Positions 13,401 through 24,105 of a stretch of DNA of 64,000 nt are shown here, piece after piece (position 1 is the first letter of the stretch; every line of letters starts with the position of its first letter). The notes beneath the pieces were generated by a model, which had not been told where the DNA came from, did not search any database, and saw nothing but the letters and a program-made list of their open reading frames with translations. Made by a program: the position numbers and the translations under genes. Origin of the DNA: Anthopleura xanthogrammica (lineage: Eukaryota; Cnidaria; Anthozoa; Actiniaria; Actiniidae). The stretch lies in assembly GCA_964019055.1 (NCBI GenBank), contig OZ025221.1, positions 6,049,968 to 6,113,967 on the forward strand, given 5' to 3'.

Positions 13401-16113
13401 TCTCCTTATTTCAGACCACGTGTCATTCCCTTAGATATGGTAATTTCTCAAGCATCATTGGTCAATAAAAAAAAATAATCAAGAGAATGACATGTGGGCT
13501 GAAATGGCAAGATTTTAAAACATCCAACGGTAAACAGTCTATGTTAAGAGCTTAGAGCGGCTCCATAACGACTGAAAACAAATATATATTGGTTTGAAAA
13601 ACATCGCACAAGCCACTGCATGCAACACAGTTATATGGAGTTATGAGTTCACAGTTATGAGGATTGATAGTACTACGCTTCTCAGTTGAGCTTGGAACGA
13701 CCGAAGTTTTGTCACGAAGTTTTGTCGTTGAAAAATGCATGTTGTCAGGGGCAACGTCAAAAGTATTGAATCATATAGTGTGGGAAAAATTCACGCGCTT
13801 AATATGCCACCGCGGTGACGTCAGTATATATCATGCTTGATTCCTATTGAATACTTTTGACGTTGCCCCTGACAACATGTACTTTTCAACGACAAAACTT
13901 CGGTCGTTCCAAGCTCAACTGAGAAGCATAGTAAAATAAAAAATTGAAATGCAACAAAATGTGATTGCACACAAGATACGCGGCTTCCTTCTTACTTCTT
14001 CTTCCCCTGACAGTTGTCACGTGACTGACGTTTGATATTCTTTCTAAATCGTAGATCAAGATTCGTACACTGCTGTATACTCCAGTATCGCTTCTGGTAA
14101 ACCAAAGCTCGCACTCGTGGATCTTTACGCAACTACTCAGCATCAAGAATTCTTTTCCCTCCATAAGCTAAGAGTTTCCACGGTGATCGACGAGGAATTG
14201 TCTTACGGTTTGGTCTTACCACAGGGAACCCAACATCTACGCCGATGTTTGACTGAATATAAAGCATCTTATCAGTTTCAAAGTTATTCCTATATACAAA
14301 AATATCTAACTAAGCATAAGGTATGAGCTTGAGTTAATCTCATATGATCTGCGCATAGAATAGAGAGAGTGCATTTAGTCAAACTGTTGAATAGTTGACG
14401 TCACCTAAATAAGTTATTTACTATTCATTTACCTCTGAAATGACGCAATTATAAGCAAAAAGGTTTTTGGAGCCAAAGGAGATAGGCAATTGGAGATAGG
14501 TCATTCCAAGATCCAAGAATAGCTGGAATGATTTTTTTTTTTCTTCTTCTTCTCGTCAAGAACACTGGCTGAGGTTAGTGTTGGTTAGTGTTGGCCTGCC
14601 AAGTTTTGCTTATTCGTGTTCAGATACATATCCAAAATGTATATATTTGGTCTTCGAGGAAATTATCACCAAGCTCAGCTCCTTTAGCTCAGATAACAAC
14701 CTACATGCAGCAAATCCAATACATCATAAACTTTATATGTCATATTGGGAAAGAGATTATTCATTCTCTTGAGAATTGTTTCTTTCTCGTGGATCTTTAC
14801 GCAACTACATTCATATACATATATCATTCTTAGTTATCAAAGTTGTCGTTATCTTTGTTTGATATCAACGTAACCCTCCGTCTTACATAGCAAGCCGCTT
14901 GTTGACTTCAGAGAACTTTAAGCTCATAATATGGGATCATCTGTACAGCTGACAAATAGATTTATTCACTGACAAGATAATTGATTTTTAGATTCCAGAT
15001 TCCAGTGATGGTACAGAATATTTTCTCGGGTCCATCTTTGGATACTCTGTCTACGCAATGACCGGGGTGTTTATCTTAATATTAGTGGCAGGGTTCTGGT
15101 GGCAACATTACTGGTTAAAGAGACGAGGCGAGTGGAAGGAGGGAAATGGTTAGTATTAATGCTTGTATGATTAAATCTTACTGCGCATCGTCATGCCATT
15201 GTTATGCGCAACCTTGAATGGAACCACAAAATTGCAGCGTGTCTCTTTCCCTGCAATGGACCCTTCTCAATCTTAAATATGCAAGACGAACACTGATGGA
15301 AATACAAAAGAAATGCCACAAATTCCATCGAGAAAAAATATGATTTATTTTAATTTTAGAAGACATGTTAACCTCGCATTTTGTGGAGGGTCCATTCATG
15401 GTCTGCGCAGTGTTACATAAGTAGATAAGAAATCTACGTCTGCAGAATTGTGCGCTACAAGTTTAATTGCGTGAACAAGAACTACATCGTTGCTGGCATG
15501 ATTATCTCAGCCAATGAAATGTTATTTTCTCGTGTGCCGTTTGCTAGAATTGTTCATGGACTTTCGTGTTTCATGATTTTGATGCAAGGAGAGTTACTAC
15601 GTGTGGCATCGCTCGGAAACTCTGTCGCGCAAAGTGGTACACAAATTTTCACAATCCTTTTCTGGAATTGAAAAGGTATTAAATTAAACTAGTTTATGAG
15701 GAGTTAGCCAAAGGAAATGAGTTTCTGTAGTGATTGAGGGACGTGGTTAAGTTACCTAGAAAACTTGAAGTCTGCTATAGGAAGTGGTAACATTTTTGCG
15801 CTGGCCGGCGTGGAAGTCAATAACAAATTCTGAATCTTTTTCTTATGTAGAAGACATTGGTATGAAAGAACTAGAGTTATCCACAATGGGTTCTTATCAA
15901 TACTCAAGAACACAGCATATACCTCAAGTGCGCAATAGCTCTACGGCAAACCACTGGTCAAATTACATGATGGCTCAACAAACCACACAAATACAAGGAC
16001 TGATAGATGAATATATGTATTACGAAGGAAACTGGACAAGACGGTTTGAATCACTTCAGGCAAAACACAGAAGAGAACAAGTTGAAATATTTAACTTAGA
16101 TAGAAATGGATAG
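6402..16113 (+). CDS. K+-filter ionotropic glutamate receptor-like channel subunit, complete
   Basis: Seven exons: 6402-6977, 9753-9847, 12031-12187, 13072-13135, 14055-14320, 14992-15148 and 15851-16113. They join in frame to 525 aa. In-frame ATGs at 6438 and 6444 are alternative starts, since the signal peptide begins after them. Layout: signal peptide near residues 25-45, S1 with a KGILLEIFEKG-like segment and FCC, M1 (WPILVFIITT), pore loop FWWAAVTMTTVG joined to YGDKVP, M2 (VVWISAGLVILAMFMG), S2 (exons 4-5), M3 (GVFILILVAGFWW), and a Gln/Tyr-rich cytoplasmic tail. The filter TTVGYGDK is a full K+-channel signature. Known relatives with this architecture (GluR0, AvGluR1) are glutamate-gated potassium channels. 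Agonist here is not predictable by eye. Intron 2 holds a foldback element and two giant satellites. Confidence 0.88.
8018..8200. repeat. GGAA tract followed by a GA dinucleotide array
   Basis: A purine-only stretch: GGAAGGAAGG units from about 8040, then an uninterrupted GA run at about 8113-8170, then AAGAAG-rich sequence. It is purine-rich on the sense strand of channel intron 1 and open in one frame by chance. Confidence 0.93.
8351..8466. mobile_element. Degenerate MITE of the CCACRTGTCATTC family
   Basis: The left end TTTCAGTTCATGTGTGATTCTC and right end AAATGACACGTGGTCTTAAAT match the family ends imperfectly. It lies within channel intron 1. Confidence 0.5.
9953..10348. mobile_element. 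Foldback element of about 400 bp in channel intron 2
   Basis: The left end TAATATACCTTTTTCAAAAA and the right end TTTTTGAAAAAGGTCTATTA are near-perfect complements. Complementarity continues inward through the ACTTTAGTAAC, CGGCCGAGAA and AAACGTTTGT blocks to a centre near 10,150. It has no gene and the shape of a long-hairpin MITE. The TAC satellite starts about 13 bp beyond its right end. Confidence 0.8.
10362..10857. repeat. TAC triplet satellite
   Basis: About 500 bp of TAC triplets with sporadic TAT and TTC interruptions, followed to about 10,920 by an ACC-rich stretch. It lies in channel intron 2. The open poly-Tyr frame it produces is not a gene. Confidence 0.97.
10927..12005. repeat. 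Perfect ACAATG hexamer satellite, about 179 copies
   Basis: ACAATG repeats without a visible interruption from 10,927 to 12,000, plus a partial unit. It stops 25 bp before the exon at 12,031, so the branch point and polypyrimidine tract of that acceptor must lie in the last 25 bp or within the satellite. Absence of any mismatch implies recent expansion or homogenisation, or an assembly effect. Confidence 0.98.
13222..13345. mobile_element. MITE of the CCACRTGTCATTC family
   Basis: The ends CACGTGTCATTCTCTTGGGAA and TTCAAGAGAATGGCACGTAGG are complementary. It lies in the intron between S2 exons of the + strand channel gene, next to another copy at 13,408. Confidence 0.65.
13408..13508. mobile_element. 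MITE of the CCACRTGTCATTC family
   Basis: TTTCAGACCACGTGTCATTC at the left pairs with GAATGACATGTGGGCTGAAA at the right, around a roughly 50-bp core. Confidence 0.75.
13666..13935. mobile_element. Foldback element with arms of about 90 bp
   Basis: The left arm CTCAGTTGAGCTTGGAACGA...CAGGGGCAACGTCAAAAGTA and the right arm are near-perfect complements. The left arm carries an 11-bp duplication (GAAGTTTTGTC). It lies in the intron before the 14,055 exon. Confidence 0.85.
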
Positions 16114-17199
16114 GAGAGAAATACAAACAAAAAGAGAAGAACTTATTTTTGAATTATAGCAACAATAACTTAAGGGTGCTTTCAGATATTAGATATGAAG
16201 AGGTGGTGGTAACTGAATGCTCAATTCAATTTAGGGATTTTTGAAAATGAGGGTTCGTAATAATGTAGTGTTTTATGCTTACGGTAAAATCCCGGTTATA
16301 AGGTCTGAGCTTATACTCATTTGTGACGTTCTTTTGGTGGAGTTTACCACGAAGAAAAAGTTTTTTTCTTTCTTTTATCTTCCCGGTCAATCTTTAGATC
16401 AATAGATTACAGAGATTGGCCTATACCCCGGAGGTGTTGTGCTCATAACTGGAAGGATAGTTGCGTTAGCAGACTAGTGGGCTTATATAACCGTGATTTT
16501 ACGGTATTGTATTCTAGTGTGAATCTTGTGAATATATATTGAATGGGTGGCAAACTGTGAGCACGGTTACTGTTTGTGTTGGCTTACGATTATTAATATT
16601 TGGCCAAGCGAGAAATAGTGGTTAGTTTAGGATCGCCAGGGGAAGGGGCTAGTACGCTCCTTACTCCTCATCCCTTGGGGATCATGGCTGTTGACCCTGA
16701 TCCTCCCTCCGTCAAAGAAAAACACAAAGGTTGGTCAAGAAATACAGAGATATTCAAAGGAAATTGTGCCTGCAGCACGCATTGTTGACCACACCACCAC
16801 CACCCCCCTTATCTAATAAATGAAAGCCACCAAGATATCTTTAGTATGTCGAATGAGGTTAAAAATATTTTGATCCAAATTATCGAATGAAACTACAATT
16901 ATAAAGTATTCTTCTAAAATTATAACCCAAAATATTATTCAATTTTTAATTTGAATTGCATGTTCATAGAGGTTTCATTTGTGATTGGTTAAAATAGCAT
17001 GTTTTTGACCAATTAGAATATACCTTATGAATATTGCTGGTGCTTTTCTTACCTTTATATCATCTATATTTCAAAATTTATTTTATCGCCTGATCAAATT
17101 GCTCTATCATGTATCAATTACATACCACATATATAATTATTTACCTTATATTGATAATTAATTTTGGTGAGTGGGTCGCCAATTATAAATCCCTAATTA

Positions 17200-17390
17200 C
17201 TGCTATTTCCATAAACATGCGAACTCGGTAGCTGCGAGCTGCACGCTGAAATTTGGTTTTTGGCTTCCGTCAATGAAAAATAATCAGTCGGTATCTTTTA
17301 TATTTTTGACTGGCGGCAGTGAAAAACCAAATTCCAACGGGAAACTCGCAACTACAGAGTTCGCATGTTTATGAAAATAGCAGTAATGTT
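17200..17390. mobile_element. Foldback element with GAACTCGGTAGC-type arms
   Basis: CTATTTCCATAAACATGCGA at the left is mirrored by the complement TCGCATGTTTATGAAAATAG at the right. The core contains AAATCAGTCGGTATCTT-like sequence that recurs near 51,050-51,130, suggesting a dispersed family. Confidence 0.75.
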
Positions 17391-17712
17391 CACATTAGTA
17401 TGTCCTTGTCTTACGAGTAGCACCTACAATAGCCAGTGCCTATAACAAACTTGTGGCCCTCAGGAGATGAAGAAAGTTGATTTTTGCCGAGGGAGGACTG
17501 ACAAACCGAAAACTCTCGAGAAAAACCCTCGAAACACAGGAGAGAACCAACAAGCACTTCTACTCATCTCACATGATGGCCACAGCGGTGAGAGGCAATG
17601 GTTATCTCTAAAATAACGGATCCACGGGTGAACCAAGAAATATAACTACTTTTACATTATTTGAAGCATATATATTTTCATATTTCCAAAATTTCTTTGT
17701 TGGTTGGTATCA

Positions 17713-17976
17713 TAATTCAAACATAAATTGTATCCTCAACCATAAATTGACATTTATTTTGCCAAGCTTTCGGGCTTAATTGCCCATCCTCGCGCGCTCT
17801 AAATGTTATACTCGTGAGCGCTTAAAAATGCTTGATTGCGCGATGAGCGTGAGTTAAGCAGTTGATTGTAACTGTCGTTGTTTGTTACATTTAGCCCTGA
17901 GGATGGGCAATTAAGCCCGAAAGCTTGGCAAAATAAATGTCAATTTATGGTTGAGGATACAATTTATGTTTGAATA
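17713..17976. mobile_element. Foldback element with arms of about 100 bp
   Basis: ATTCAAACATAAATTGTATC...CCAAGCTTTCGGGCTTAATT at the left and its complement at the right are almost identical. The loop is GC-rich. There is no open frame. Confidence 0.85.
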
Positions 17977-18590
17977 TTTTCATATTGTCCTTAAATTGTC
18001 TTTAATGGGGAGGTTTGCACAGTGTAACATAGTGCAGCAATGATGGATGGCAGAACACGTCAAGTTTCTTTCCCTTGGGGGTGGGGAAGGGGTATCAAAT
18101 TCTTCCTCATGTGAAACAGGTTACTTTATCTGATATTTCCTGCCATTCATAACAGCTGCTGCTAATTATCTGTGCAAAAGCCTTTGATTATCTATAATTA
18201 TCTATTAGATGATATATATTCATGAATCTATTCTTTTCATAAAACCAAATTACTAGCTGGAAATGCATGAACTATGAAACTTAACGAGTCTGCAGCCTCG
18301 ATAGATACACAACTGTTCCTTTGATACAGGACCCAAGAAAGTAAAGTGACTCCTGTGTTAGTGTTGGGGACAAATCTTTTGTTTTCCTCCCTAAAGGAAC
18401 ATAAAAATAAAAAATAACAAAAGAATTAGTCCTAGCAGCAGGGAAGTCCTACATTCTTGTCAGAAGACCACATTGCAGGAGGATTTTTTGAATTTGCGAA
18501 ATAAAAAAATCCACTTGCACAACTTTGTGAGTAAATACTACCTAGTGATAATTTTTGGCCAAAAACAAACGAAGACTCCAAAAAACTGTT

Positions 18591-19240
18591 CTAAATGCTT
18601 CTTGCATTGTCCCATACACATTTCATTGTTAAGATGCCTTTCTTGAGGTTGCCGGCTGTTACGTGATACAAATAGCCCAAATTATAGCAAGCAAATAGTT
18701 CGGCCCACTTGTCTCCTGATGACACAGCAAGGATTAGCACTTTCTCATAATAATCAAAAGTCTTGGTTATCCTTGATGGCATATAGTTTTCATAGCAGTT
18801 GATGGCTGTTTGGTATTCACCCATCGAATGGTAAATTATTCCTAGACTATATGCCATCTTCTCCAACATCCTCATACCTGCAGTTTCTTTGGCAATTGCT
18901 AGAACTTTTCCCACGTATATAAGGCCTAGCTTTGAGTTTCCTAATGAATTATAAACCAATCCTAACTCTCCATAATCGTAGACCTCTTCAAATGCGTCGT
19001 TTGTCTGAACTGCCATGATCAAGGCCCTTTCAAGATATGTAATGGCTTCTGTGACTTTTTTCAGATTTTTTTTCAGAAGTTTATGAACATCTGATCAATA
19101 GAGCAATCTTCAATGTATTCCGCCATGACCAAACACTCTTCATAAAGACAAGTCAATTGTTGGTCTGTCAAGCTCAAGTACCCCATGTGACCACATCTTA
19201 TACAGAAGTGAATAAAAAGCATAAGCTTCCAGTCTTCCAT
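18591..19240 (-). pseudogene. Truncated TPR-CHAT pseudogene, unit 1
   Basis: The 5' part (19,240 down to about 19,050) matches the start of the copy at 38,913: ATGGAAGACTGG, then the TDQQL segment and LYEECLVMAEY. It then breaks down with stops. A 143-codon frame (18,591-19,022) carries about three TPR units that jump directly from the third TPR (INCYENYMP) to the last TPR before the linker (CYNLGYLYHVTAG) and then stop. Everything between, and the whole CHAT domain, is missing. Compared with the units at 24.1 and 35.3 kb it is an internal-deletion derivative and an unlikely protease. Residual translation as a small TPR protein cannot be excluded. Confidence 0.85.
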
Positions 19241-19488
19241 GATAAGACGTAAAGACCACGATTAGCTAGTGCTATTCCGTTAAGTAGTCTTGAAGTGCTT
19301 GAACAGCTTGCAGATTGCAAATGTGAAACACAGGTGCCAGCCAGATACTCTACAGTCTCAGTTTCTACAGTTTTCGTGTCTTTCATCGAAGTCTATAATA
19401 AGTATTGAAACCTTGTTTTCATTTTCGAAAGAGAGCGCTGATAAATCTTATCGATCTCTTCCAATAAATGTTGCCAAATATTTGACGC
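19241..19488. promoter_or_regulatory. Remnant of the TPR-CHAT / aldolase intergenic region
   Basis: TCGAAGTCTATAATAAGTAT, TTTTCGAAAGAGAGCGCTGA and AAATATTTGACGCAGTCAA match the 38,914-39,330 gap between the unit-3 TPR-CHAT and aldolase genes. Similarity ends at the inverted-repeat element starting at 19,489, so the divergent aldolase start of unit 1 is lost. Confidence 0.6.
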
Positions 19489-19821
19489 AGTCAAAATAGC
19501 TCAAGCGTACCCCCTAGCCTTCATTAATGATTTTGTTATTCGAATATTGAGTTGCTTATTCACTCTGAGTCGGTTTTCATTAAAAAATCGGAAGACTCCA
19601 AACTTCACATTCCTTTCGCAACTACTATTCTAGGGGATGGCCTTTCTGGGGAATTTTCTACCTTGGCATGGCAATTGTTGAAGAATCCAATCGAGAATCA
19701 AGTAAATAACTTATTTTATTTTCAAGTTTGGAGTCAGAGTGAAAAATGAGCCCAATATTTGAATAATAAACTCATTAATGGATTCTAGGGGGTACGCTTG
19801 AGTCGTTTTGACTGTAACGAG
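19489..19821. mobile_element. Inverted-repeat element interrupting unit 1
   Basis: CAGTCAAAATAGCTCAAGCG...ATTCACTCTGAGTC at the left mirrors GAGTCAGAGTGAAAAATGAG...GAGTCGTTTTGACTG at the right. Arms are about 85 bp around a core of about 160 bp. It sits where similarity to the other units' promoter stops. Confidence 0.8.
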
Positions 19822-19884
19822 CCAGGCACGAGTCCTCAGTGTTTGAGGCGCCATATCCAAGCTGTTTAAAAAAATACGTTGAGA

Positions 19885-20208
19885 AATGTATTTTTGATCT
19901 AAGGGAGTATTCATTATTTATCTATAAGTGTGGCGATGGAAATTTTACATTTTGAAAACCTATTTTTGGGTGCCCCACCCACTTAGACCTTACAGGCTTT
20001 CAGTTTTCAGTGACCCCTCCCCAAAAAATTACGTTGCGAAATTTAGCAAAGGATCCTATTGGCTTCAAAATGTATTTTTGATCTAAGGGAGTATTCATTA
20101 TTTATCTATAAGTGTGGCGATGGGGATTTTACATTTTGAAAACCTATTTTTGGGTGCCCCACCCACTTAGATCTTACAGGTTTTCAGTTTTCAGTGACCC
20201 CTCCCCAA
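19885..20208. repeat. Tandem duplication, period about 183 bp
   Basis: The segment AAATGTATTTTTGATCTAAG...CAGTGACCCCTCCCC at 19,885-20,024 is repeated nearly unchanged at 20,068-20,208. Confidence 0.9.
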
Positions 20209-20399
20209 TTCTATAGAACTTCAGTTGATACGATTGTTACAGACGAGTAACAAGAGAAAAACGTAGAACTTAGCAATCTACTGTAAAACTGTTTTAATGG
20301 TCCTTAAAACCTAGGTAGATACAAAACTAGACCCTAAATCTAACCTAGTTCTACCTAGAATATAGTCTTGCCTGCCTGGAAAGCTTGTTCTTGCTTGAT

Positions 20400-20532
20400 C
20401 TTCTTCTTCTGTTCTTCTTCTGTTCTTCTTCTGTTCTTCTTCTGTTCTTCTTCTGTTCTTCTTCTGTTCTTCTTCTGTTCCTCTTCTGTTCTTCTTCTGT
20501 TCTTCTTCTGTTCTTCTTCTGTTCTTCTTCTG
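20400..20532. repeat. TTCTTCTTCTG 11-bp minisatellite
   Basis: About twelve copies of an 11-bp pyrimidine-rich unit with one variant (CCTCTTCTG). Open frames across it are repeat artefacts. Confidence 0.95.
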
Positions 20533-20969
20533 TAACTCTGCAGGACTACTTGGATCCGAACTGGGACTAAACTGGGAACTGAACTAATTTCTATTTCTAA
20601 CTTTTTTAGAACATTTAGACTTGTTGTCTTTCTAGAACATTCAAGACTAACTCGTATGTGTTTACAAATGATCATTTAGAATTTTCTAGAACTTTCCTAT
20701 GTTTTCTAAACTCTCTAGAACATTCTATTTAAAAACAAAACATGAGGATAAGTACGTCACGTCGGCCTTCCTAACACAAAACATCATGCCCCCCCGCCCC
20801 TCAATCTATCCAACAGAAAAAAAAATTAGGATGAAGGTATATGTATTCAACATTTATCTAAAGAATAGTAAAAGATAAATACTCAAGAAAGGGATAAAAC
20901 CATATTTTAAGTCACTCTAATTCGCGATTTCATTGAATAAATTATTCATGATTTGTTTATAATAACACT

Positions 20970-21245
20970 TATTACATGGCAAGGTAATTTCGCGCGCTTT
21001 GATTGGTCAATCTGCGGTCCATAACTTACGGTACGGACCGAAAATCAAAATTGTCTCCCCTAGCCTTGCCATATAATAAATATCTTATTAACCTTGTTTG
21101 CTCGGTCCGTACTGTAAGTTATGGATCCTCGTTTTTTCCACTTTTTTATGGCCCGCGCGCTGCCCGCTTGGGCAATAAGGCAGTTGAAAAACTCGGTCCA
21201 TAACTTACGGTACGGACCTCAAACTCAGTTAATAAGAGCTATATA
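20970..21245 (+). mobile_element. Dispersed palindromic element (ACTTACGGTACGG family), copy A
   Basis: It starts ATGGCAAGGTAATTTCGCGC and contains three alternating-orientation copies of CGGTCCATAACTTACGGTAC. Closely similar copies lie at 53,340-53,622 (same strand) and 62,400-62,690 (reverse strand). Confidence 0.8.
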
Positions 21246-22640
21246 TTCCTTGAACAAATTAAAGGACTTTATCGTATAATAGTATCATTGTCAACAAAAT
21301 GTAATAATTTCGCTTTAGTCCCATGGTTTTGGTTTTAATATAAAGTCTAGTGGAAGTGCTAGTACCTTGTTCTCAATACAACTTCTTTTATCCCTGCTTT
21401 TTAATGGTTACTTTAACTCTTTATTTTCTCAATAATTAAACGTCACTTAATTTTCGCGTCAGTTTAATTTCGCGATTTTTTCGAAGTCGCGAAAATCGCG
21501 AAATTAAAGTGTCGCGAAAATTTCATGTAATCAGTAAGGTAATTTGAAGAGTGGTTCATTGGATAACATGAATACATCAGGAATAAATATAGTACTGACT
21601 GACTGATGAAATATTATTATCCGGTAAAGTTACAATATCATGGCACAGTCTAATGTAATTATGATTATATTAACTAAGGATATATTCAACACAGGGAAAA
21701 TTTTGTATATTGAATGCATCCAGTGTTCATTTTAAAGCTAAACTTTTTTAAAGTTAAAACCAATGTTCTAATGGCAATGCCAGATGTTTATGTATTTACG
21801 CTAGTCCCTAATTATTACAGGAGAAAATAGCTTGCCCTCCTCAAAACCGGCCCCCATAGCCCCTCCCTCCCCAATAGATACCTCATAAATGCTCCCTAAA
21901 AGCTATTCAGGATCTCATTAAATCATATCTCATATGATTAGACTTAGAGCAACCCAAGAAACGCGTTATGCTGCTGCAGTTTGCATCAATTCTCGAAAAC
22001 GGTAGTATCGGATCCCAACGGTTTACACAAGCAACTGGCACCAAACATCAACCGTCTTGAATGATCATTAGATGTCATATCTTTTTGATATTATTGCACT
22101 CGTGAATCGTTCGGAACTTTAAAATACCTAATGTACTTCAAATCGGAGTTTCCGAGGACACTGATCTAAAGGGAGAGGGGTGAAACGAGTGAAAAACGCA
22201 CTGCGCATGCTCGGAAGTTCGGCAGAAAAATTCATAGATGAGTCGTGTTTACGAAGAAAAACATTGGAGATTTTGATGTCTTGTATTATTTGACCAGGGA
22301 AAGAAAACAACTAAACTAATTTATCAGGAAAAAATAAGCACTAACTTTCCACGAACGGCCTTAACTTTAGAGATTTACTAAACGCTGATTCATTTGGTCA
22401 TTTGATTTTCTGCACGCGCATAGTGCGCGCGCTCTACGCTGCTTGCTGACGTTTTCTTGTGTTTTTCTTATTTCGACTCTACCCTCGTGAAGATGAACGT
22501 GTAGGTCGAATAAAGCTGGCAAGATAAATGTAAAACGACAAGAAATTGTATGGGTATGTCAAAGACTTCTAATGGTTTTTCCTGTAACTTCATGGCAATG
22601 GCATAAAAAGTGTGAATTGCCCACAAATTATACACGTGTA
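21246..22640. other. Non-coding stretch in unit 1
   Basis: AT-rich sequence including TTTCGCGATTTT-type repeats near 21,460-21,520. No coding exon or RNA gene is supported. Confidence 0.5.
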
Positions 22641-22741
22641 CAACCATTGCCCTAGTCTTCTGTACCTATCATATGTACCATTGGTTTTAGTGGTGTCAAG
22701 ATGATGTTACCTATAGAATACCGGCATGTCTTGTTTGACAG

Positions 22742-22880
22742 ATGCCATAGACACAGGAAAGCCCTAAGGGGACGGGTATGAGGCAAGCAGGTATAATAGC
22801 AGCAGCTTGTATCTATGCACTTGATAATATTGTACCCAAGTTGGTGGAGGATCATAACAATGCTAAAAAGCTAGTTAAAG
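22742..22880 (+). pseudogene. Threonine aldolase exon-7 pseudogene, unit 1
   Basis: Matches exon 7 of the two intact aldolase genes ([10 protein letters not shown], then [17 protein letters not shown]), including its upstream intron from about 22,640. A 2-nt gain in the GGGGGA run (CTAAGGGGACGGGTATG versus CTAGGGGGAGGTATG) breaks the frame. The donor GTAAGG has become ATAAGG. Downstream, sequence switches directly to the flank that follows the unit-2 aldolase (33,597 onward), so exons 1-6 and 8 are absent. Confidence 0.9.
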
Positions 22881-23127
22881 ATAAGGTATGGAACTGGTCC
22901 CCACAAACACACACAAAGTCTGTTGGGAAAGGTCGAGGGGTGGGTTGCATGGGGTTATCAATCAAACTCTATTGCTGGCAACAGTTTTTTTCAGTGATGT
23001 TAAGAACCAAAAAATGTTATTACAAAGAGTAACAATTATTAAACAATGTTTTAATACTGCTATTTAACTCTATCTAGTAGTGTTTCGTGTGTTTAGTTTT
23101 TATACACTCTAATGCAAAATAAAGTTT

Positions 23128-23276
23128 TCCCTTTTCAGACCACATGTCATTCCCTTGAGAATAAGATTCTTTGTTTGAGTCGTATCCATATCAGTAATTA
23201 TTTGTGTCTTCACGTGGGCACCCGTTAAAAATGAAATGATACTTTGAGGAATGACACGTGGTCTGAAATTGGAAAA
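23128..23276. mobile_element. MITE of the CCACRTGTCATTC family, unit 1 flank
   Basis: TTTTCAGACCACATGTCATT and its complement AATGACACGTGGTCTGAAAT bound a roughly 110-bp core. The orthologous copy in the unit-2 flank is at 33,806-33,952, so it predates the duplication. Confidence 0.85.
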
Positions 23277-23346
23277 CATTACGCCTCTTAGTAAGCTAAA
23301 CGGGTTAAGTATAACTGTCTATTCTTAACATCAGTTCAAAGCAATT

Positions 23347-23529
23347 TTGGTCAATGCTGCCATGGCATCTGGTCTCTGCAGTCAAGCAAGGCCGCTAAAC
23401 TGGTTTCATCAGTATAGATCCGTTTCAATGACCATGCATTATGATGCTGCTAACAAATTATCAGTTAATAATCAAAACAAACTCACTATACGATCATATT
23501 TCTTTCCAAGAAGAAAATTACATCTATAA
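23347..23529 (+). other. Duplicated 60-codon open frame of unknown status
   Basis: A short frame beginning MVNAAMASGLCSQARPLNW and ending RRKLHL, preceded by TTCTTAACATCAG, a possible splice acceptor. The same frame is preserved at 34,023-34,205 with very few substitutions. I do not recognise it. It could be a terminal exon, or open by chance in a recent duplication. Confidence 0.25.
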
Positions 23530-24105
23530 ATATTAACCACTTTGAGCAAAAGGAGTTGTATATCAAGTAACTTTGAGTATATATCAAGATGGATCCAGGA
23601 ATTTGTTGAAAAGGGGGTCTAGTCGTTGAGAGGGGGGTCCAAATGTATGTTACATACAAAATTTACTTCAAACCTGTGGCAAAACTAGATTTTAGGATAA
23701 AACAAACAATGGAACCTTAAGTATGACTCCCTGGATCCGCCCTTGCATATAGATAAAACTGAACTTAAACTGGGAACACATCATGTGTATTCACAACAAA
23801 ATAGCTAAAAATATAGGAATTAATTTATCAAGGCACAATAGAGGATTCAAACTTTAATTAATGTATAATATTCATTAATTTATCCATATTTATGTTATGC
23901 AATCAATAGGCACTGTCAATAAGTTCGAGTTAACTAAGTTATTCACCTATTTCAATTAACGTTGGTATCGCGATTCTCCTTCGTATTTTCACTACAAAAT
24001 ATCAGCCAAGCGGTGGAACAACACGGAAAGGAAAATCTTTAACAATTAGTTACATACTTTGGTCGTGTGATCTTGCTTCTCTACCATTTCGTGCACATCT
24101 ACTTT

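Larger units (their letters stand above)
16114..18590. other. Intergenic, channel gene to TPR-CHAT array
   Basis: Holds the 3' flank of the channel gene and the two foldback elements listed separately. I see no coding exon or RNA gene in the rest. Confidence 0.5.
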
